NCBI GenBank assembly: GCA_012838875.1
Contig: DUOL01000121.1
Location: 1-11,669 of the forward strand
DNA length: 11,669 bases
Direction of reading: 5' to 3'
DNA from: Bacteroidales bacterium
GTDB taxonomy: Bacteria > Bacteroidota > Bacteroidia > Bacteroidales > WCHB1-69
Below are positions 5,782 to 11,669 of the stretch, piece after piece. Under the pieces are notes generated by a model. It searched no databases and was not told where the DNA came from. It worked only from the letters and a program-made list of their open reading frames with translations. The number at the start of each line of letters is the position of its first letter. The stretch's first letter is position 1. The position numbers and the translations under genes are program-made.

Positions 5782-6426
5782 TTATTTTCTTCCAAAATCG
5801 GCAGGAATCTCTCCCCACAGTTTTGTGTTCCACTTAATAATAGGATTATTGAAGCTGTTATTCTGCAACCATGATTCTGCTCGTTGCAGTAAAACAAAAA
5901 TCAGTTTATTTTTTTCGGTAGGCAGTAGAACCGATTTATGCTTTTTGGAACGCACCCATGCAATGGCGGTGATACTGTCCGAATAGATGGGAATGCTCAC
6001 CCCCTGTTTCTTTAGAAAGGCTAATCCATGCACCAAAGCTAAAAATTCACCAATATTATTGGTTGCCCCCTGAAACGGACCTCTCCGAAACAGAAGCTCG
6101 CCCGTGTCGGTTTTTACGCCTTGATACTCCATCTCCTTAGAAACGGAATTCCACGCCGCATCAACTGCAATGCTATTCCATTCGGGTTTCGAATCTTCGG
6201 AACTTAAAAATTTCAATTTTGTTTCAGTAAATTTCGCTGAAGGGTTTAATTCATAATAGTGTTGGTAGCCTAATCGAAAAGCCTCGTCGGCAGCTAACTT
6301 ACTTTCAAAAGATTTATATTTTGCCCCTTCAAAACCTTTTACTTGCTTTTCACAATCACGCCAATTGTCAAAAACACCTTGTATGCGTCCGTTCCAAACC
6401 ACATAGAATTTTTGTTTAGTAGCCAT
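5782..6426 (-). CDS. rnhA: Ribonuclease H with N-terminal viroplasmin-like RNA-DNA hybrid-binding domain
   Basis: The 214-residue enzyme degrades the RNA strand of RNA-DNA hybrids (R-loops, primer remnants). Residues about 6-50 form the viroplasmin/hybrid-binding module: KFYVVWNGRIQGVF, then a W-x-x-C pair and KYKSFESKLAADEAF. After a linker comes the RNase H fold with the full catalytic set: D89 in VDAAWN, E127 in NNIGEFLAL, D150 in IYSDSITAIAWV and D210 near the end in IPADFG. I chose ATG at 6424-6426; an in-frame TTG two codons upstream (6430-6432) is the only other option and is less likely. The gene is divergent from the GldH-like gene, with 72 bases between. A weak reversed -7-like AAATTTTG (one mismatch) is the only promoter hint. 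Confidence 0.92.
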   Translation of the reverse strand: MATKQKFYVVWNGRIQGVFDNWRDCEKQVKGFEGAKYKSFESKLAADEAFRLGYQHYYELNPSAKFTETKLKFLSSEDSKPEWNSIAVDAAWNSVSKEMEYQGVKTDTGELLFRRGPFQGATNNIGEFLALVHGLAFLKKQGVSIPIYSDSITAIAWVRSKKHKSVLLPTEKNKLIFVLLQRAESWLQNNSFNNPIIKWNTKLWGEIPADFGRK

Positions 6427-6440
6427 AATCAATTTTATCT

Positions 6441-6448
6441 TATTTTTG
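6441..6448 (+). promoter_or_regulatory. -7 promoter box for the GldH-like lipoprotein gene
   Basis: TATTTTTG is an exact TAnnTTTG match in the 72-base divergent gap, 50 bases before the ATG at 6499. A TTTG lies at 6411-6414 inside the rnhA start region, which is somewhat farther upstream than the usual -33 spacing. Confidence 0.5.
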
Positions 6449-6498
6449 TAGTCAAAATTTGTTAAAACAGAACGCGTAAATATAGTAAAAAGATAATT

Positions 6499-6972
6499 AT
6501 GAAAATAAAAATAGAAAAATTAAATTTTAAAATTATAACTCTCCTGATTTTAAGCATTTTAATAGTTTCTTGCAATGGTAATCAGCAGAATATTCTTGCT
6601 GAAAAGAAGACAATTTTTAAAGAAAATAAATGGAATCGGTTTCATTATATTACGCATGAAATTGATATTCAAGATACTATTTCCCCTTTTCAAATTGAAT
6701 TAGAGATAGATTATCTCCCTTCACTTTCCGCAAAAGATATCCCCGTTATTTTTTCCATTATTTCTCCCGATGGTGCTGAATCACATATCAGAACTAATTT
6801 AGATTTATCCAAATCAACAGAAACTCCATTTTCATCTACTATTCACCCACAAAAATATTTTAATCAATCGGGGAAATACAGTTTCCGTTTTTTCCAAAAA
6901 ACGTCTCAATACGACATTGAAGGTGTGAAAAGCGTTACTATGAAAATAGTAAAAATCCGTCTTGAAAAATAA
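6499..6972 (+). CDS. GldH-like lipoprotein (putative)
   Basis: A 157-residue exported lipoprotein: basic start MKIKIEK, hydrophobic core at about 11-23, lipobox ILIVSC with the modified Cys at about 25. The mature part begins with a polar segment, then KENKWNRFHYITHEIDIQD (about 41-59) and alternating beta-strand pattern to the end, which suggests a small beta-sandwich. The W-x-x-F/Y...F-x-I-x-D arrangement followed by a 'SPDG' turn recalls GldH-family gliding-motility lipoproteins and their non-motile Bacteroidetes homologues, but the YPYxNL motif of GldH is not evident. I therefore give GldH-like only as a tentative label and no symbol. It has its own promoter box and is followed 69 bases later by comM, which also has promoter boxes. 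Confidence 0.6.
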   Translation: MKIKIEKLNFKIITLLILSILIVSCNGNQQNILAEKKTIFKENKWNRFHYITHEIDIQDTISPFQIELEIDYLPSLSAKDIPVIFSIISPDGAESHIRTNLDLSKSTETPFSSTIHPQKYFNQSGKYSFRFFQKTSQYDIEGVKSVTMKIVKIRLEK

Positions 6973-6986
6973 ATTTAAAAAATTGT

Positions 6987-7015
6987 TATTTTTGTTAAAA
7001 TTTTATATATTTTTG
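6987..7015 (+). promoter_or_regulatory. Two tandem -7 boxes upstream of comM
   Basis: TATTTTTG occurs twice, at 6987-6994 and 7008-7015, both exact TAnnTTTG matches on the coding strand. The second lies 26 bases before the ATG at 7042. A TTG at 6983-6985 sits about 22 bases before the second box and could serve as its -33 element. Either or both may be used. Confidence 0.5.
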
Positions 7016-7041
7016 CAGTTGATATATAAAATTAAAAACGG

Positions 7042-8583
7042 ATGTTAGTAAGAACCTATAGCTGCGCATTAATGGGAGTTGTAGCAATACCCATTACAAT
7101 TGAAGTAAATATTGATATCGGAATTAATTTTTTCTTAGTGGGTTTGCCAGACAGTGCGGTCAAGGAGAGCCAGCAACGTATTGATAGTGCGTTAAAAAAT
7201 TACGGATATAAAATCCCCGGAAAGAAAGTCGTTATCAATATGGCTCCAGCCGATATTAGAAAAGAGGGTTCTGCATACGATTTAACGATAGCGATTGGGA
7301 TTCTTATTGCTTCCGAACAGATTAAGGACGTTAAAAACGTAGAAGATTACTACATTTTAGGTGAATTGTCCTTAGATGGGACGTTACAACCCGTTCGCGG
7401 TGCGTTGCCAATTGCTATTGAAGCCAAGAAAAGAGGTAAAAAAGGAATTATTTTACCAATACAAAATGCACGTGAAGCAGCCATTGTCAATGATTTAGAT
7501 GTACTTGGCGTTCAGACTATCAAAGAAGTAATTGATTTTTTCGACCAAGATTTTGCTATTACAAAAACTGAAATAAATATTAGAGAGGAGTTTAAGAAGC
7601 GGCTAAACGAATATGAATTTGACTTTTCCGATGTGAAGGGACAAGAGAATATAAAGCGAGCTTTAGAGATTGCGGCGGCGGGCGGGCATAATGTGATATT
7701 GATAGGTCCGCCCGGGTCCGGCAAAACGATGCTTGCCAAACGGCTACCCTCAATTTTACCTCCGCTCACTTTACAAGAAGCGTTGGAAACCACTAAAATT
7801 CACTCCGTTGCCGGAAAAATGAGCCGTTATGCATCCTTAATCTCCGTACGTCCCTTTCGTGCACCTCATCACACGATTAGTGATGTCGCTTTGGTTGGCG
7901 GAGGCACACACCCGCAACCCGGAGAAATCTCGCTGGCACATAATGGAGTTCTTTTTCTTGACGAGTTACCGGAATTCAAACGTAGTGTTTTAGAAGTGAT
8001 GCGTCAACCCTTAGAAGATAGATTCGTAACTATTTCACGGTCAAAATATAGTGTGGAATTTCCCTCTTCATTTATGTTTATTGCGGCTATGAACCCGTGC
8101 CCATGCGGAAACTATAATCACCCAAAAATACAATGCACATGCGGACAAACAGTCGTACAACGATATTTAAGTAAAATTTCGGGTCCGTTAATGGATAGAA
8201 TAGATATTCACGTAGAAGTAGTCCCCGTATCGCATGAAGAACTTGCGTCAACAGTTCCTGTTGAGAAAAGTGAAGTGATACGACAACGGGTTATCGCTGC
8301 AAGAGAGATACAAAAAAAACGATTTGAAAAACAGAAGTCCATCTTTTGCAACGCACAAATGAACAGCAAAATGGTACACAAACACTGTGCAATTTGCGAG
8401 TCAGGCAAAGCCATGATGAAAGTAGCAATGGAAAAATTGGGGCTCTCTGCCCGAGCCTTCGATAGAATCTTGAAAGTGGCAAGAACCATTGCAGACTTAG
8501 ACAACTCAACGGCAATCGAAGTGGAACACCTTGCCGAAGCAATTAATTTTAGAAGTTTAGACAGGGATAATTGGGGAAAGTAG
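7042..8583 (+). CDS. comM: ComM/YifB family AAA+ ATPase (Mg chelatase subunit ChlI-like)
   Basis: The 513-residue product is full length for the YifB/ComM family. In Vibrio, ComM is a hexameric helicase that aids branch migration of incoming DNA during natural transformation; its role in non-competent bacteria is broader recombination or unknown. The N-terminal Lon-protease-like (S16-fold) domain shows FFLVGLPDSAVKESQQRI and the MAPAD and GSAYDL motifs. Then come the AAA+ Walker A GPPGSGKT at 222-229, Walker B LFLDELPE at 304-311, a four-Cys insert C353/C355/C365/C367 that probably binds zinc, and the Mg-chelatase C-terminal helical domain with LSARAFDRILKVARTIADL. Nothing is missing. It stands as a separate unit with its own promoter boxes. 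Confidence 0.95.
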   Translation: MLVRTYSCALMGVVAIPITIEVNIDIGINFFLVGLPDSAVKESQQRIDSALKNYGYKIPGKKVVINMAPADIRKEGSAYDLTIAIGILIASEQIKDVKNVEDYYILGELSLDGTLQPVRGALPIAIEAKKRGKKGIILPIQNAREAAIVNDLDVLGVQTIKEVIDFFDQDFAITKTEINIREEFKKRLNEYEFDFSDVKGQENIKRALEIAAAGGHNVILIGPPGSGKTMLAKRLPSILPPLTLQEALETTKIHSVAGKMSRYASLISVRPFRAPHHTISDVALVGGGTHPQPGEISLAHNGVLFLDELPEFKRSVLEVMRQPLEDRFVTISRSKYSVEFPSSFMFIAAMNPCPCGNYNHPKIQCTCGQTVVQRYLSKISGPLMDRIDIHVEVVPVSHEELASTVPVEKSEVIRQRVIAAREIQKKRFEKQKSIFCNAQMNSKMVHKHCAICESGKAMMKVAMEKLGLSARAFDRILKVARTIADLDNSTAIEVEHLAEAINFRSLDRDNWGK

Positions 8584-8624
8584 GAGAAAAATCAATTTGA
8601 AACAATTATCTCAATTATAATTGC

Positions 8625-8632
8625 TATTTTTG
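8625..8632 (+). promoter_or_regulatory. -7 promoter box for the TonB-dependent receptor gene
   Basis: TATTTTTG followed by C is an exact -7 consensus and lies 26 bases before the ATG at 8659. A TTTG at 8596-8599 could be the -33 element but is a few bases too far. The start of an inverted repeat overlaps the last two bases of this box, which points to regulation. Confidence 0.6.
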
Positions 8633-8658
8633 CACTCCAATTCTAAAAGAAGAGTGCA
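8631..8658. promoter_or_regulatory. Inverted repeat spanning the transcription start and abutting the receptor ATG
   Basis: TGCACTC (8631-8637) and GAGTGCA (8652-8658) are exact inverted repeats separated by 14 bases. The left arm begins in the -7 box; the right arm ends directly at the start codon. As DNA it could be a split operator for a repressor; as RNA, if transcription starts before 8637, it would form a hairpin that hides the translation start. Control by nutrient status would be usual for such receptors, but no known binding-site consensus is recognised. Confidence 0.45.
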
Positions 8659-10731
8659 ATGAATAATCAAAAAAGGGTGCGTAAAGAGGTTTTCTACTTT
8701 AAACGTTGGTCTAGAAAGAATTACGCCGCTTTTAACTCACTACACAAACTTATCGTTATCTCCGTAATTGCTTTATCTTGCTCTTTTGTTACTAAGCCTA
8801 CACGGGGTGTTGCTCAAAATGACAGTTCTAACTTACGCAAAATATTAGAGGAAGTAATTATTACAGCAGAAGCTCCCCCCGAAATTGAAAATATTGACCA
8901 ACTATTTTTACTGCATACCTTAACTCCTCAAAACTTCGCACAATCAGCAAAACAGTCGCTAAATGAGTTACTTGAACAGCTACCGGGTGTTGACATACGG
9001 CAGCGTGGCGTATTAGGGGTACAGGCAGACATCAGTTTTCGAGGCGGAAACTTCGACCAGACAATCGTTCTCCTTAATGGAATTAACTTTTCCGACCCAC
9101 AAACAGGACATTACACGCTTAATCTGCCTATTTCAATAGATTTGGTTAAGAAGTTGGAACTTTTTAAAAATACAACCGCCTTTCTGTACGGGACAACGCC
9201 CTTCTCGGGAATGGTAAATATTGTTACTACTCCCGATACAACGCCCAATTTTTATTTCCATCTTATGGGTGGGATGCACGGGTTGTATCGTATTCACTCG
9301 CAGCTACATTGGCAAACTTCTCACTTTCAACAGCTATTGTCGATGGAATATAGCCACTCGGACGGCTACATCAAAAATACGGATTTTGGAATTGTCAACG
9401 GATTTTTTCAAAGTGTAGGAAAATTTAAGAGTGGCGACTTAGAGTTTCAAATGGGATATAATCAAAAAGAGTACGGAGCAAATGGCTTCTATTCAATACT
9501 ATACCCCGAACAATATGAAGAGACCAAAACCTTTCTAACTTCGCTCCGCTGGCAAAATAAGAAAATTTTACATTTTTCATCTTCCATATACTACCGTCTG
9601 AATAAAGATTGTTTTCAGTTAGTAAAATGGCAAGCCCCGAAAAAAAACAATCTCCATTTTAATCAAATCGGAGGTGTAAATTTCTCCTACTTTTTTCATT
9701 CGATAATCGGTAAAACTACATTGGTTGCGGACGTGAGAATGGAGAAAATAATCAGCTCTTCGTTAGGCAAGCTCTTGCCAACTCCTATAACTTCTTTGAA
9801 CCGCAACCTTTCATATAGCTACGGAGCAGAGCGTCTTTTCTGCGGTTTTTCTTTATCTCATCAATACACAAGAAACGGATTTTCGGCGGAAGCCACGGCT
9901 TTGGGAGAATATCTTCCCTTTTCTACTCAAAAATTTTATTTTTTACCCGCTTTTCTGACGGCATATTCCAGCAAAAACTTTGTCGTCAATAAAACTACTA
10001 CATCATGGAAGTTATATCTTTCTGCAAGTAGAACAATGCGACAACCTACTTTTACAGACTTATATTACAAAACGGGAGATATTATCGGAAACGCCGATTT
10101 GCTGCCTGAAGAGGCTTATACCATTGAGTCGGGTTTTAATTTTAAAGTAGCAAAGAATAACGCCAAAGCTCCTTTTTTACTTTTTCATGTTGATTTATTT
10201 CAACGTTGGGGTAACCATTTAATCGATTATGTAAAATACAAGAATGACGATAAGTGGCACGCCGTAAATTTTACGGCAATACAGTTTCGAGGGTTTGATG
10301 TTAGTTTGAGGTTGGACATCTCCGAACTTTTCAACTCATCTTCTTCACATTACGTTCAATTACAATATAGTTATCTTTACTCTAACAAAAAAAATCAAGA
10401 TTTTCAATCACGCTACCTTTTAGACCATTTAACAAACCAATTCACTATAATTGCTGAAAACACGATTTATAAAAATCTTTCTCTCAATGTACAATTTTCG
10501 TACCGACAGCGAAAGGGCGAATTTACCACGCCTATTGAGATAAACAACTTAACATTTACATCTTATCCGAAATACTACTTACTTGACATACGCTTACAAT
10601 ATCAACTACAGAAACAATATACTTTGTACATTGAAGCGACGAACATATTAAATCAAAAATATTTTGATTTCGGAGGGTTGATACAGCCCGGCATTTGGGC
10701 TAAAGCGGGGTTTCAGTTTCGGCTTTATTAA
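8659..10731 (+). CDS. TonB-dependent outer-membrane receptor, substrate unknown
   Basis: A 690-residue outer-membrane receptor. The N-terminus is long and basic with the motif RWSRKNYAAFNSL (16-28), then a hydrophobic stretch at about 31-45 and a probable cleavage near VAQ (51-53). Motifs like SRKxYAxF recur at the start of Bacteroidetes receptors of this type. A TonB-box-like EEVIITA follows at 64-70. The plug domain (about 90-200) shows LNELLEQLPGVDIRQRG, ISFRGGNFDQTIVLLNG and DPQTGHYTLNLPI, hallmarks of a Bacteroidetes receptor group related to BtuB/siderophore receptors. The rest is a beta-barrel of alternating aromatic strands ending in FQFRLY. There is no SusD partner, so a glycan SusC role is unlikely; a metal complex or cofactor is more plausible. 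It overlaps the convergent gene at 10700 by 32 bases. Confidence 0.9.
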   Translation: MNNQKRVRKEVFYFKRWSRKNYAAFNSLHKLIVISVIALSCSFVTKPTRGVAQNDSSNLRKILEEVIITAEAPPEIENIDQLFLLHTLTPQNFAQSAKQSLNELLEQLPGVDIRQRGVLGVQADISFRGGNFDQTIVLLNGINFSDPQTGHYTLNLPISIDLVKKLELFKNTTAFLYGTTPFSGMVNIVTTPDTTPNFYFHLMGGMHGLYRIHSQLHWQTSHFQQLLSMEYSHSDGYIKNTDFGIVNGFFQSVGKFKSGDLEFQMGYNQKEYGANGFYSILYPEQYEETKTFLTSLRWQNKKILHFSSSIYYRLNKDCFQLVKWQAPKKNNLHFNQIGGVNFSYFFHSIIGKTTLVADVRMEKIISSSLGKLLPTPITSLNRNLSYSYGAERLFCGFSLSHQYTRNGFSAEATALGEYLPFSTQKFYFLPAFLTAYSSKNFVVNKTTTSWKLYLSASRTMRQPTFTDLYYKTGDIIGNADLLPEEAYTIESGFNFKVAKNNAKAPFLLFHVDLFQRWGNHLIDYVKYKNDDKWHAVNFTAIQFRGFDVSLRLDISELFNSSSSHYVQLQYSYLYSNKKNQDFQSRYLLDHLTNQFTIIAENTIYKNLSLNVQFSYRQRKGEFTTPIEINNLTFTSYPKYYLLDIRLQYQLQKQYTLYIEATNILNQKYFDFGGLIQPGIWAKAGFQFRLY

Positions 10732-11635
10732 ACTGTAAAATAGGATAACGCTCTACTTTGATATTGGAAACGCCATCTCCCATTTCTACTTTGATAGTGC
10801 CGACAGATTGGGGAGTTAGTGCTTTACTAACATATATTCCATCGTCATTTTTTACAAAATCACCTAATGAATAACTGGATAGAGCAGATGATTTTATCAA
10901 CATACAGTCCATATTTTCCGGTATTTGAAGTAAAATATTTGAAACACCAACCGAAAAATCAAGTGTAACCGAAGGATATAAATCACCGATTTTTACTGAA
11001 ATATCGGAAACACCGGCATTAATTTCCAGATTCTCAATTTTAAAAGGAGCGAAATTAAGCTCTGTTTTCGTTGCACCTATATTTAATTCAATATCCCAAA
11101 TCGGAAAAGTATTAAGTCCTATTTTATAAAATTTATGAGCGTTATTTACTTTATAGGCATCAATATCCAATTCGATATTGGGGTGATTATCAATGAGTGT
11201 ATTATCAATTTCAATCTCAGTTTCTTTATCCCCTTTAACTAAGAGCAACTCGTTGCTTGTAGTCATCATAAATTCGCAAGCTCCGACATTGGCAATGAGA
11301 GTAGCGCGTTCTGCTTGAGCACTATCCAAAGGAACGGATACTATTTCCTTGTAAATAAAACTCCTTTGTTTCTCACTACACCCGAGTTTACTGTTTACGT
11401 AAAAATTGGGGGAGTAAAAGAGTATTACCAAACCTATTAACAAGGTCAAAATATTAAGTAATAATTTCACCCACTCCTTAATTTGAAGTAATGAAATCCC
11501 AATCCAAATAAAAATAAGAGGCCAAAGTTTTAATACATCGCACCAATGAAAAGAGATGACAGAAAAAACTTTTAAGAGCCAAAAGATTCCTAAAAAAATA
11601 AAGAAAACACCCCAGAAAATATTTTTATATTTCAT
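10700..11635 (-). CDS. LiaI-LiaF-like membrane protein with three TM helices and a C-terminal toastrack-like beta domain
   Basis: A 311-residue protein. Residues about 6-27 (WGVFFIFLGIFWLL), 37-50 (LWPLIFIWIGISLL) and 56-74 form three membrane helices; the LWPLI...IGISLL pattern is typical of the DUF5668/LiaI-LiaF transmembrane module. From about 95 on, the chain is a series of short strands (IELDIDAY, IWDIELNIGATKTEL, LEINAGVSDISVKIG, LDFSVGVSNILLQIP, IKVEMGDGVSNIKVE), repeating a G-x-S-x-I/V turn that suggests the right-handed 'toastrack' beta domain of LiaF-type proteins. In Firmicutes LiaF tunes a cell-envelope stress kinase; no kinase or regulator is visible here, so the function in this organism is open. 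It is convergent to and overlaps the receptor gene, with no terminator between. The start ATG is at 11633-11635; 34 AT-rich bases remain to the window edge. Confidence 0.8.
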   Translation of the reverse strand: MKYKNIFWGVFFIFLGIFWLLKVFSVISFHWCDVLKLWPLIFIWIGISLLQIKEWVKLLLNILTLLIGLVILFYSPNFYVNSKLGCSEKQRSFIYKEIVSVPLDSAQAERATLIANVGACEFMMTTSNELLLVKGDKETEIEIDNTLIDNHPNIELDIDAYKVNNAHKFYKIGLNTFPIWDIELNIGATKTELNFAPFKIENLEINAGVSDISVKIGDLYPSVTLDFSVGVSNILLQIPENMDCMLIKSSALSSYSLGDFVKNDDGIYVSKALTPQSVGTIKVEMGDGVSNIKVERYPILQFNKAETETPL

Positions 11636-11669
11636 AATTATTATTTTTTTGTTTTTTTACTGAACAATA

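Noticed and set aside
6427..6432. TTG start two codons upstream for rnhA
   Set aside because: The in-frame ATG at 6424-6426 is the better start and matches the usual beginning just before the viroplasmin-like domain.
8208..8542. Minus-strand reading frames opposite the comM C-terminal region
   Set aside because: Antisense shadows of a conserved coding region, with no promoter or recognisable domain.

Overview
The window looks like a chromosomal segment from an anaerobic member of the Bacteroidetes, most likely order Bacteroidales. The genome is AT-rich. Several genes are preceded by the Bacteroidetes-type -7 box TAnnTTTG and lack a Shine-Dalgarno sequence. The gene set fits this lineage: a viroplasmin-type RNase H, a Bacteroidetes-style TonB-dependent receptor, small lipoproteins, and an Mrp ATPase without the usual CxxC motif. 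The assignment is inference from these traits, not from a marker gene.

Layout. Bases 1-130 are a GC-rich non-coding block of nested inverted repeats, unlike everything after it. Bases 220-246 hold a promoter with a palindromic operator candidate at the transcription start. Bases 274-3226 hold a compact same-strand cluster: a DUF134 helix-turn-helix protein with a zinc ribbon, two NifX/orange-protein-like small proteins, and two MinD-type ATPases that each carry an inserted 2[4Fe-4S] ferredoxin domain. A trans-sulfuration PLP enzyme related to methionine gamma-lyase (3241-4422) follows after only 14 bases, then an Mrp/NBP35-type Fe-S carrier ATPase (4499-5284). The rest is more ordinary: a tiny Cys-rich lipoprotein (5351-5572), RNase H on the minus strand (5782-6426), a GldH-like lipoprotein (6499-6972), the ComM/YifB AAA+ ATPase (7042-8583), a TonB-dependent receptor (8659-10731), and a convergent LiaF-like membrane protein on the minus strand (10700-11635) whose 3' end overlaps the receptor gene.

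How the genes may work together. The first cluster resembles the anaerobe-specific 'orange protein' (ORP) gene sets known from Desulfovibrio, where NifX-fold proteins carrying a Mo/Cu cluster sit with ferredoxin-bearing MinD ATPases and an Mrp-type protein. No nitrogenase structural genes are present, so the NifX-like proteins are unlikely to serve nitrogen fixation here. The plausible theme is assembly or trafficking of a metal-sulfur cluster, with DUF134 as possible regulator, the PLP enzyme perhaps linked through sulfur-amino-acid breakdown, and Mrp as a cluster carrier. That combined role is a hypothesis. No obvious mobile element, CRISPR array, tRNA or rRNA was seen.
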